DNA from: an uncultured Gammaproteobacteria bacterium
GTDB taxonomy: Bacteria; Pseudomonadota; Gammaproteobacteria; SZUA-140
Length of the DNA: 12,978 nt
Assembly: GCA_945788675.1 (NCBI GenBank)
Contig: CALZMY010000203.1
Location: 1 to 12,978 of the forward strand
Direction of reading: 5' to 3'
Part shown: positions 1-6,249 of the stretch, piece by piece
Layout: each line of letters opens with the position of its first letter
How positions within the stretch are numbered: the stretch's first letter is position 1
The notes under the pieces: model-generated
Databases searched by the model: none
What the model saw: the letters and a program-made list of their open reading frames with translations, nothing else
What the model was told of the DNA's origin: nothing
Position numbers and translations under genes: made by a program

Positions 1-1318
1 CACGAAAGTCCTGCGCCATCTTATCGATTTCATCAAGTAGAAAGAGAGGATTGCGCGTTTCAACCTTAGCCAGGTTCTGCACAATCTTGCCAGGCATCGA
101 ACCGATGTAGGTACGACGATGACCACGGATCTCGGCCTCGTCACGCACGCCACCGAGTGACATACGCACAAACTTACGATTGGTTGCCCGCGCAATCGAA
201 CGTCCCAAAGAGGTCTTACCCACTCCTGGCGGCCCTACCAGGCATAGAATTGGCCCCTTCAACTTATCAACACGCTGCTGCACTGCGAGATACTCAAGAA
301 TACGTTCCTTGACCTTTTCCAGACCAAAGTGATCCGCCTCAAGCACATCTTCCGCCTTCGATAACTGGCGACAGATCTTGCTGCGCTTTTTCCACGGCAC
401 ATTGGTAATCCAGTCGATGTAGTTGCGCACCACGGTGGCCTCTGCCGACATCGGTGACATCATCTTTAACTTGTTGAGCTCAGCATCGGCCTTCTTCCTG
501 GCCTCTTTTGACATGCCTGACTTTTCAATTTTCTGCGTCAGTTCATCCAGCTCATTGGGCACATCATCCATGTCACCCAGCTCTTTCTGGATCGCCTTCA
601 TCTGTTCATTCAGATAGTACTCGCGCTGACTCTTTTCCATCTGACGCTTAACGCGCCCACGAATACGCTTTTCAACCTGCAGCAGATCAATCTCGGACTC
701 CATCAGACTCATCAGACGCTCAAGACGGGCACGCGCTTCAACCTCTTCCAGGAGTTCCTGGCGCTCTTCAACCTTAAGTGTCATATGCGCTGCGATAGTA
801 TCTGCAAGACGTCCAGCATCTTCAATCGACGCCAGCGATGACAACACCTCAGGCGGCACCTTGTTATTCAGTTTTACATATTGATCAAATTGCCCAAGCA
901 CAGAACGGCTCAGCACCTCAGCCTCTCGTTCTGGCATGTCGGCCGCTCGCAGCATCGCTATCTGCGCAACAAAATATTCCTGTGATCCCATAAAATGAAC
1001 CGTGCGCGCACGCTCTACCCCCTCAACCAGCACCTTGACGGTACCGTCGGGTAGTTTCAACATCTGCAAGATTGTTGCAACAGTTCCGATATCGTAGATA
1101 TCTTCTTCCTGTGGATCATCGATTGATGCATTGCGTTGCGAAACCAGCATGACTTGCTTATCACGCTCCATCGCCGCCTCCAACGCTTTGATCGATTTCT
1201 CCCGACCAACAAACAATGGAATCACCATATGAGGATATACAACCACATCTCTTAGTGGCAAAACAGGGAGAATTGTTTGCTCTTCATTCACTTCGGTTAG
1301 CTCTTCATTCTGCGCCAT
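1..1318 (-). CDS. lon: ATP-dependent protease Lon, N-terminal 439 codons (3' end outside window)
   Basis: Lon is a cytoplasmic AAA+ serine protease that degrades misfolded and short-lived regulatory proteins. Translating the minus strand from the ATG at 1318 gives an open frame to the window edge. It begins MAQNEELTEV and runs through the LON substrate-binding domain (roughly residues 15-210, with LPVLPLRDVVVYPHM near the start), a charged helical region, and the first part of the AAA+ module. The Walker A motif GPPGVGKT is at 362-369, followed by GGVRDEAEIRGHRRTYIGS and the Walker B core LLDEID (D429, E430). The rest of the ATPase and the Ser-Lys protease domain lie beyond base 1. A GAGGA ribosome site at 1325-1329 sits 6 bases before the ATG and fixes the start. 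The gene follows clpX in the usual proteobacterial order. A heat-shock-type promoter candidate lies upstream. No frameshift is seen up to residue 439. Confidence 0.97.
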   Translation of the reverse strand, partial: MAQNEELTEVNEEQTILPVLPLRDVVVYPHMVIPLFVGREKSIKALEAAMERDKQVMLVSQRNASIDDPQEEDIYDIGTVATILQMLKLPDGTVKVLVEGVERARTVHFMGSQEYFVAQIAMLRAADMPEREAEVLSRSVLGQFDQYVKLNNKVPPEVLSSLASIEDAGRLADTIAAHMTLKVEERQELLEEVEARARLERLMSLMESEIDLLQVEKRIRGRVKRQMEKSQREYYLNEQMKAIQKELGDMDDVPNELDELTQKIEKSGMSKEARKKADAELNKLKMMSPMSAEATVVRNYIDWITNVPWKKRSKICRQLSKAEDVLEADHFGLEKVKERILEYLAVQQRVDKLKGPILCLVGPPGVGKTSLGRSIARATNRKFVRMSLGGVRDEAEIRGHRRTYIGSMPGKIVQNLAKVETRNPLFLLDEIDKMAQDFR

Positions 1319-1419
1319 GATAAGTCCTCATTCTTGTGCGGGGTGTAGTGAGGCTACGCTCTCTCTCATTAAATTCATCGACATATACACGCCGTCCTTT
1401 ACATCTAAATATAGAATAT

Positions 1420-1451
1420 TATTTAAGGACAACAGACATGCTTTTCAAGGG
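1420..1451 (-). promoter_or_regulatory. candidate heat-shock (sigma-32) promoter of lon
   Basis: On the minus strand CCCTTGAAA (1451-1443) matches the sigma-32 -35 consensus in full. It is followed after 14 bases by CCTTAAATA (1428-1420), a partial match to the -10 consensus CCCCATnTA. The same TTGAAA could also serve a sigma-70 promoter with TAAATA 17 bases downstream. The predicted start lies near 1410, giving a leader of about 90 bases before lon. Heat-shock control of lon is well known in E. coli; its use here is inferred from the motif. Confidence 0.55.
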
Positions 1452-1483
1452 AACAATCGTTACAGATTATGAGCAATGACTCA

Positions 1484-1519
1484 CCACTTATGCCGTCTAG
1501 TGAAAGATGGCACAAGTGG
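1484..1519 (-). repeat. 11-bp inverted repeat just after clpX
   Basis: Arms 1484-1494 (CCACTTATGCC) and 1509-1519 (GGCACAAGTGG) pair over all 11 positions on the minus-strand RNA with one G-U pair, leaving a 14-base loop. The structure begins 7 bases after the clpX stop codon. No run of U follows, so it is not a standard intrinsic terminator. It could protect the 3' end of clpX mRNA or act as a processing or attenuation point before lon. Confidence 0.6.
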
Positions 1520-1526
1520 GTATTAA

Positions 1527-2816
1527 TTAATCGTTTGTTGCAGAAGCCTGATTCTGGTCGTTACTGGAGTAGATCATCAACGGCTCTGAGTCTGCATTAA
1601 TTACGCCTTCATCCACCACTACTTTAGCAACATTCTCCATCGATGGCAGGTCATACATAGTATCCAGCAGAACATGTTCGATGATGGAACGTAATCCGCG
1701 CGCACCTGTCTTTCGCTCCATCGCCTTGCGCGCGACAGCACTCAATGCATCATCGCGAATTTCCAGCTCACACCCTTCCATTTCGAACAGCTTGCCAAAT
1801 TGCTTGGTGATCGCATTTTTTGGTTCAGTCAGTATTCGTACCAGTGAAGCCTCATCTAGTTCTTCAAGTGTTGCGATCACCGGCAGGCGGCCAACAAACT
1901 CCGGGATCAGACCATACTTAACCAGATCTTCCGGCTCAACAGAATAAAGGATCTCACCTACCGGCCGCTTGTCATCCTTGCTCTTCACCTCAGCAGAAAA
2001 ACCAATCCCACCTTTCTCAGAACGATCGCGGATCACCTTATCCAGTCCAGCAAATGCACCGCCACAAATGAACAGAATATTAGAGGTATCTACCTGAAGA
2101 AACTCCTGTTGCGGGTGCTTACGTCCACCCTGAGGAGGCACCGACGCCACAGTCCCTTCAATCAATTTCAGCAATGCTTGCTGCACACCTTCACCCGAAA
2201 CATCACGAGTGATCGACGGGTTATCAGACTTACGTGAAATCTTATCTATTTCATCGATATAGACAATACCGCACTGTGCCTTATCCACATCGTAATCGCA
2301 CTTCTGCAACAGTTTCTGAATGATATTTTCAACATCCTCACCGACATAACCCGCCTCTGTCAGTGTGGTCGCATCGGCAATCGTAAAAGGTACATTGAGC
2401 AAACGAGCGAGTGTCTCAGCCAGCAACGTTTTACCACAACCCGTCGGACCAATTAGCAGAATATTACTTTTGGCCAGCTCAACTTCATCTTTCTTGTCGC
2501 CCACTTCCTGACGCTTGTAGTGGTTATAAACCGCCACCGAAAGCACTTTTTTAGCACGCTTCTGGCCAATCACATATTCATCTAAAATCGCGTTAATTTC
2601 ATGGGGTGTCGGCAGTTTAGTCCCCTGCATCGAGGCCGACTTCTCCTGCACCTCTTCACGAATTATATCGTTGCAAAGCTCTACACATTCATCGCAGACA
2701 AAGACCGATGGTCCTGCAATCAGCTTCCGCACTTCATGCTGACTCTTTCCGCAAAAAGAGCAATACAACAGTTTTTCGCTCTCTTCATTTTTGTCGTTGT
2801 CTTTATCATCACTCAT
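1527..2816 (-). CDS. clpX: ATP-dependent Clp protease ATP-binding subunit ClpX
   Basis: ClpX is a hexameric AAA+ unfoldase in the cytoplasm. It recognises degradation tags, unfolds substrates and threads them into ClpP. The 429-residue length fits the family (E. coli about 424). The N-terminal zinc domain has four cysteines in CxxC pairs (C19, C22, C41, C44) for dimerisation and adaptor binding. Walker A GPTGCGKT is at 123-130, the pore loop GYVG at 156-159 and Walker B IVYIDE at 184-189. Further on come the RKH pore loop (GGRKHPQQ) and the IGF loop (GGIGFSAE), which docks on ClpP. The C-terminal small domain contains the sensor-2 stretch RKTGARGLRS. A GGAG ribosome site at 2823-2826, 6 bases before ATG, supports the start. 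The gene lies 86 bases after clpP, probably in one operon. Confidence 0.98.
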   Translation of the reverse strand: MSDDKDNDKNEESEKLLYCSFCGKSQHEVRKLIAGPSVFVCDECVELCNDIIREEVQEKSASMQGTKLPTPHEINAILDEYVIGQKRAKKVLSVAVYNHYKRQEVGDKKDEVELAKSNILLIGPTGCGKTLLAETLARLLNVPFTIADATTLTEAGYVGEDVENIIQKLLQKCDYDVDKAQCGIVYIDEIDKISRKSDNPSITRDVSGEGVQQALLKLIEGTVASVPPQGGRKHPQQEFLQVDTSNILFICGGAFAGLDKVIRDRSEKGGIGFSAEVKSKDDKRPVGEILYSVEPEDLVKYGLIPEFVGRLPVIATLEELDEASLVRILTEPKNAITKQFGKLFEMEGCELEIRDDALSAVARKAMERKTGARGLRSIIEHVLLDTMYDLPSMENVAKVVVDEGVINADSEPLMIYSSNDQNQASATND

Positions 2817-2902
2817 GACTAACTCCGCTACTTCATGATTAAAGGGTACACGCGCCCTTCGTCCAAACTTCCATCAAACCCGTTATAAAACAAAGGCAAA
2901 TA

Positions 2903-3493
2903 TTATGCCGCGTCACGACTATCTAGTACTGTATCGATCAGGCCATACTCAACGGCCTCTTTACCTGACATAAAATTGTCACGATCAGTATCCGCTTGAA
3001 CACGCTCAAGTGGCTGGCCGGTATGATTCACCATCACCTGATTCAACTCATCCCGAATACGCAATATTTCACGCGCATGGATATCGATATCGGCCGCCTG
3101 GCCCTGAAAACCGCCCAAAGGCTGATGAATCATCATGCGAGAATGAGGCAAACAAAAACGTTTACCTTTTGCCCCGCCGGTCAACAGTAAGGCACCCATG
3201 CTTGCCGCCTGACCAATACACATCGTGCTGACATCGGGCTTGATAAATTGCATCGTGTCATAAATAGACATTCCAGCGGTGACAGAACCGCCCGGCGAGT
3301 TGATATAAAGGTGAATATCCTTATCAGGATTTTCAGATTCAAGGAATAATAACTGCGCCACTACCAGATTGGCCATATGATCCTCTACTTGCCCCACCAG
3401 AAAGATCACCCGCTCTTTAAGTAGTCGAGAGTAAATATCGTAGGCACGCTCTCCGCGCGAAGACTGCTCCACCACCATGGGAACCAGATTCAT
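2903..3493 (-). CDS. clpP: ATP-dependent Clp protease proteolytic subunit ClpP
   Basis: ClpP is a serine protease that forms two stacked heptamers and degrades substrates fed by ClpX or ClpA. From the ATG at 3493 the product is 196 residues and starts MNLVPMVVEQ. The catalytic triad is Ser98 (GQAASMGA), His123 (MMIHQPLGG) and Asp172 (DTDRDNF). I chose this start because AAAGGAG lies exactly 8 bases upstream. The result resembles the propeptide-less ClpP of Bacillus, which begins MNLIPTVIEQ. The frame stays open upstream, with ATGs at 3544 and 3538. These would add 17 or 15 residues, and their AAAGGA site is 3 or 9 bases away. In that case Met-Asn would mark the site where the E. coli precursor is normally cut. 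Both forms may be made. The neighbours are clpX downstream and tig upstream. Confidence 0.96.
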   Translation of the reverse strand: MNLVPMVVEQSSRGERAYDIYSRLLKERVIFLVGQVEDHMANLVVAQLLFLESENPDKDIHLYINSPGGSVTAGMSIYDTMQFIKPDVSTMCIGQAASMGALLLTGGAKGKRFCLPHSRMMIHQPLGGFQGQAADIDIHAREILRIRDELNQVMVNHTGQPLERVQADTDRDNFMSGKEAVEYGLIDTVLDSRDAA

Positions 3494-3501
3494 GCTGGTG
3501 T

Positions 3502-3508
3502 CTCCTTT
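3502..3508 (-). promoter_or_regulatory. strong internal ribosome binding site of clpP
   Basis: On the minus strand AAAGGAG lies 8 bases before the ATG at 3493, inside the longer clpP open frame. It matches the anti-Shine-Dalgarno sequence better than the site serving the upstream ATGs, so it decides in favour of the shorter ClpP. Confidence 0.7.
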
Positions 3509-3591
3509 TATCGCCTGATTTATTAATTTATCGGTCATCACCATCTATCCTTTAGTACATCCTGTTACTCAGCAACTGTTTGTCTTATCTC

Positions 3592-3601
3592 GGAATATTC
3601 C
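3592..3601. repeat. 10-bp perfect palindrome upstream of clpP
   Basis: GGAATATTCC is fully self-complementary. It lies about 50 bases before the longer clpP start and about 100 before the shorter one, where a dimeric regulator could bind. No known operator is recognised, and a 10-bp palindrome can occur by chance. Confidence 0.3.
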
Positions 3602-3803
3602 AAAACCTTCAGGCCTAGATTACTCACTTTTCCAGCCTATTCATACCCTGACTAGTGATTAATAATAGCCCTCACATGCCGCAGTATGACATTAATATTC
3701 GGCTTAAAATGCTCATTCATAAGCAATTAATCACATCTTTATTGGCGTACTCTGGGTATCAAGCGGATTATGTTTGTATCGCGCTCGCCGGAGATCATTA
3801 CAA

Positions 3804-3826
3804 TAATCCACTAGCGTAATCCACTA
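3804..3826. repeat. tandem pair of 10-base repeats
   Basis: TAATCCACTA occurs at 3804-3813 and again at 3817-3826, separated by GCG, a 13-base period. It lies in the tig-clpP gap, about 310 bases before the clpP start. It could be a pair of protein binding half-sites or a small duplication. Confidence 0.6.
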
Positions 3827-3892
3827 TACCCTCAAAAATACCCCTGACACCACTCTAGCTCACCAACAACTAAATACTCTATTTTATTGTGG

Positions 3893-5194
3893 TTATTTAT
3901 CAGAGCGATCCATCAATGCCTCAAAAGTAGTCGATTGCTCGTCAATCTGGATTTTTCCCAACACCCACTCAACCACCAGCTCCTCAAGCACGACGGATTC
4001 GATCTGCCCCAGACGCTCACGTTCAGCGTAATACCATTTCACCACCTCATCAGGGGTGTCATAGGTCGAAGCGACTGATTCGACGGTTTCACGTATTTTC
4101 TCTGGTGACGCCTTAATATCATTCGCTTTAACGATTTCCGAAATCAACAGGCTCAATGTCACACGGCGACGCGCCTGATCTTCATACATTTTGCCATTGA
4201 GATCCAGCCCTTCTAATGGCACTCCCTGCTTACTCAGATTATTCTTCATCTGATTCATCAACGCCTCGATTTCATCATCAACAAGGCTCTTAGGCAGATC
4301 CAGTGGATTTTTCTCAAACAGCATATCCATCACGGCCTGCTTGGTTTTACCTTTGATTGCCTGATCCAGCTCATACTGCATGCTCTTGCTCAGCTCACCA
4401 CGGAGATCATCAAGGCTATCAATGCCATAGTTCCTGGCAAAATCCTCATCGATCTCTGGCAGTTTCGCCTCAGAGACAGTCTGTACAGTCACCGCAAACT
4501 GCGCCTCTTTTCCTGCCAGCTCTGTAGACTGATAACCTTCGGGGAAGGTGACATTGACAACAGTTTCGTCGCCCTTCGAAGCGCCAGTCAGCTGATCTTC
4601 AAAACCCGGGATAAATGTTCCAGAACCCAGCACTAGCGTCACATTATTGCCTTCGCCACCTGCGAATTTCTCACCGTCAATCGTACCCACAAAATCGATG
4701 ACCAGCTGATCCTCAGCCTGCGCGGCACGTTCGACTGCTTGCCACTCAACGCGCTGACGACGCATCTTCTCGATCATGCCATCGATATCCGCTTCAGAAA
4801 TCTCAGCGACAGGCTTTTCAACGCTAACGCCGTCAAACGATGTGAGTTTCACCTCAGGAAAGACCTCAAACGTCGCGGTGTATTCAAGGCTATCGCTCTC
4901 TGCAGAAGGCTGCGGTTCAAACACAGGCAAACCCGCTGGCTGCAATTTTTCTGCAGATAAAGCCTCGTAGAAACTTGAACGAGTCACTTCATCCATCACT
5001 TCCTGACGTACTTTAGGGCCGTATTTACTAGCAACCACCTTAGCGGGTACTTTACCCGGGCGAAAGCCGGGTAATTTCACTGTACGCGACAGAGACTGAA
5101 GACGCTTCTGCACCTCCTGGTCAACACGTTCAGCAGGCACTGCTACCGTCATTTTGCGCTCTAGCGTACCGGTTGCCTCTACAGAAACTTGCAT
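3893..5194 (-). CDS. tig: trigger factor, ribosome-associated peptidyl-prolyl isomerase
   Basis: Trigger factor is a chaperone that docks at the ribosome exit tunnel, shields nascent chains and catalyses proline isomerisation. From the ATG at 5194 the product is 433 residues, against 432 in E. coli. The ribosome-binding domain begins MQVSVEATGTLERK and carries the signature GFRPGKVP at 43-50, the same positions as in E. coli. An FKBP-type isomerase domain follows at about 150-245 (from DQLVIDFVGTIDGE to FAVTVQTVSEAKLPEID). A long helical C-terminal domain forms the arms. The frame opens 5 codons earlier with TTG at 5209, but GAGGA at 5203-5207 lies 8 bases before the ATG and overlaps those codons, so the ATG is the start. 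The gene leads the tig-clpP-clpX-lon block and follows a tRNA cluster. Confidence 0.97.
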   Translation of the reverse strand: MQVSVEATGTLERKMTVAVPAERVDQEVQKRLQSLSRTVKLPGFRPGKVPAKVVASKYGPKVRQEVMDEVTRSSFYEALSAEKLQPAGLPVFEPQPSAESDSLEYTATFEVFPEVKLTSFDGVSVEKPVAEISEADIDGMIEKMRRQRVEWQAVERAAQAEDQLVIDFVGTIDGEKFAGGEGNNVTLVLGSGTFIPGFEDQLTGASKGDETVVNVTFPEGYQSTELAGKEAQFAVTVQTVSEAKLPEIDEDFARNYGIDSLDDLRGELSKSMQYELDQAIKGKTKQAVMDMLFEKNPLDLPKSLVDDEIEALMNQMKNNLSKQGVPLEGLDLNGKMYEDQARRRVTLSLLISEIVKANDIKASPEKIRETVESVASTYDTPDEVVKWYYAERERLGQIESVVLEELVVEWVLGKIQIDEQSTTFEALMDRSDK

Positions 5195-5268
5195 GTCATC
5201 TTTCCTCAATTTACTAAAAATAATTCGATCTGTTCTTTAACTGATTGTTGAAACAGCCTCAGGCGAGT

Positions 5269-5343
5269 GCGAGACGAGGCCAAATCCAGCGAGCACCCCA
5301 AAAGGGCGCCAGGAAAGCCCTAAAGGACTTCCCCTCGTCGCGC
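5269..5343. repeat. long-stem structured element in the tig leader
   Basis: Arms 5269-5279 (GCGAGACGAGG) and 5333-5343 (CCTCGTCGCGC) pair at 10 of 11 positions and enclose 53 bases. Smaller possible stems lie inside, such as GGGC/GCCC around 5304-5320. If the promoter at 5357-5385 is used, the stem sits at the very start of the tig transcript. It could instead be a dispersed palindromic intergenic element. I recognise no named RNA family or riboswitch. Confidence 0.5.
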
Positions 5344-5356
5344 AGTTTACACGTAG

Positions 5357-5385
5357 TAAATAAGCATTTCGAGCCGAATTTTCAA
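5357..5385 (-). promoter_or_regulatory. candidate sigma-70 promoter of tig
   Basis: On the minus strand TTGAAA (5385-5380) and TATTTA (5362-5357) are separated by exactly 17 bases. The predicted start is near 5350, giving a leader of about 155 bases before the tig ATG. The boxes overlap two small inverted repeats, TTTAC/GTAAA (5346-5360) and CAAGGT/ACCTTG (5383-5397). These could be operator-like or part of a repeat element. Confidence 0.5.
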
Positions 5386-5397
5386 GGTTTTACCTTG
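5383..5397. repeat. perfect 6-bp inverted repeat overlapping the tig -35 box
   Basis: CAAGGT (5383-5388) and ACCTTG (5392-5397) are perfect complements around a TTT spacer. The repeat covers part of the predicted -35 hexamer. No U-tract follows on either strand, so a terminator role for the upstream tRNA transcript is not supported. Confidence 0.5.
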
Positions 5398-5541
5398 TCG
5401 GGTTAACGTCGCTTCGCCCCGCATGGGATTTTTCAGCTATCTGTTAATGAACTCATAGTATCACCACATGCATACGACGACGCACGCTTACCGAATCAGA
5501 CACCGACCTGACATAGAAATAGTGAGTGAGAAAATCAAAGA

Positions 5542-5626
5542 TGGTGCGAAAGGAGAGACTCGAACTCTCACGGGTTGCCCCACTGGTACCTAAAACCAGC
5601 GCGTATACCAATTTCGCCACTTTCGC
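5542..5626 (-). tRNA. tRNA-Leu (anticodon UAG)
   Basis: This is an 85-base class II tRNA with encoded CCA. The acceptor stem GCGAAAG pairs with CTTTCGC. The anticodon stem CTGGT/ACCAG holds loop TTTAGGT (anticodon TAG, reading CUA). The long variable arm is GGG GCAA CCC, and the T arm is GAGAG TTCGAGT CTCTC. It is the last gene of the cluster, 102 bases after tRNA-Lys. No clear terminator is seen after it. Confidence 0.97.
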
Positions 5627-5728
5627 AAAGATAAACATATTACGATGTAATATGCTGGCTAACAAAAAACTTCTTGCAGTATATCCTTAAACTGCACACC
5701 TTAAAACACCACTCCGCATACCCCAAAA

Positions 5729-5804
<76 letters not shown>

Positions 5805-5809
5805 TGAAA

Positions 5810-5886
5810 TGGGGTGAACGATGGGGCTCGAACCCACGACCACCGGAATCACAATCCGGGGCTCTACCAACTGAGCTACGCTCACC
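5810..5886 (-). tRNA. tRNA-His (anticodon GUG)
   Basis: This is a 77-base tRNA with encoded CCA and the extra 5' G (G-1) opposite C73 that histidyl-tRNA synthetase requires. The anticodon stem CCGGA/TCCGG holds loop TTGTGAT, giving anticodon GTG. The T arm reads GTGGG TTCGAGC CCCAT with one G-U pair. It lies 38 bases after tRNA-Arg. Confidence 0.97.
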
Positions 5887-5924
5887 ATAAAACTTTTACA
5901 CAACCTACCATACTTACAATAATA

Positions 5925-6001
5925 TGGCGCGCCTGGCAGGATTCGAACCTGCTACCCTCGGCTTAGAAGGCCGATGCTCTATCCGAATGAGCTACAGGCG
6001 C
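5925..6001 (-). tRNA. tRNA-Arg (anticodon UCU)
   Basis: This is a 77-base tRNA with encoded CCA. The acceptor GCGCCTG pairs with CAGGCGC. The anticodon stem TCGGC/GCCGA holds loop CTTCTAA, giving anticodon TCT, which reads AGA and AGG. The T arm is GCAGG TTCGAAT CCTGC. It is the second gene of the cluster, 69 bases after tRNA-Pro. Confidence 0.97.
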
Positions 6002-6070
6002 TTAAACCGCCAGGACGACCATCTACAGGTCAAATAATCACAAACCTGAGACAGACTTTACAACAAAAAA

Positions 6071-6147
6071 TGGTCGGGGTAGAGAGATTCGAACTCCCGA
6101 CATCCTGCTCCCAAAGCAGGCGCGCTACCAGGCTGCGCTATACCCCG
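6071..6147 (-). tRNA. tRNA-Pro (anticodon UGG)
   Basis: This is a 77-base tRNA with encoded CCA. The acceptor CGGGGTA pairs with TACCCCG. The anticodon stem CCTGC/GCAGG holds loop TTTGGGA, giving anticodon TGG. It is the first gene of the cluster, with a leader of about 57 bases from the predicted start of the upstream stable-RNA promoter. Confidence 0.97.
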
Positions 6148-6211
6148 AATTTTACGTTAGTTTAAAGCAATCTCGGAAACGTCACGACCATCACTCGTCA
6201 CAAGGCAGGGG

Positions 6212-6240
6212 ATAATACGCGGCGATAGTGTGATCGTCAA
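6212..6240 (-). promoter_or_regulatory. stable-RNA promoter of the tRNA cluster
   Basis: On the minus strand TTGACG (6240-6235) and TATTAT (6217-6212) are separated by exactly 17 bases. The sequence CCCCTGCC follows the -10 box. A GC-rich discriminator like this is the mark of promoters under stringent (ppGpp/DksA) control of tRNA and rRNA genes in proteobacteria. Transcription should start near 6205. The -35 box lies only 9 bases past the stop codon of the transporter gene. Confidence 0.8.
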
Positions 6241-6249
6241 TTCCATGAC

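Larger units (their letters stand above)
3545..3892. other. 348-bp gap between tig and clpP, no gene seen
   Basis: The gap is AT-rich and has no credible coding frame on either strand. It holds a 10-base direct repeat (3804-3826), a 10-bp palindrome (3592-3601) and a weak hairpin (3710-3725). No clear intrinsic terminator follows tig, and no convincing sigma-70 or sigma-32 promoter for clpP could be picked by eye. A promoter is expected here given the size of the gap. Confidence 0.6.

Noticed and set aside
2420..2450. Cysteine in the ClpX Walker A motif (GPTGCGKT instead of GPTGSGKT)
   Set aside because: From memory the same variant occurs in ClpX of other proteobacteria, for example alphaproteobacteria. 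All catalytic residues are present, so it is not a defect.
3710..3725. 6-bp hairpin followed by TTTT on the minus strand, possible tig terminator
   Set aside because: The stem is short with a G-U pair, the U-run is only four bases, and it lies about 170 bases after tig, so it is too weak to list as a terminator.
3740..3775. CTTGATA box as a sigma-32 promoter for clpP
   Set aside because: The -35 box is one base off consensus and no acceptable -10 element stands at 12-15 bases. It may still be real but cannot be supported by eye.
3596..3780. Very short open frames in the tig-clpP gap (under 20 codons)
   Set aside because: They have no ribosome site and no conservation evidence, and they match chance expectation in AT-rich DNA.
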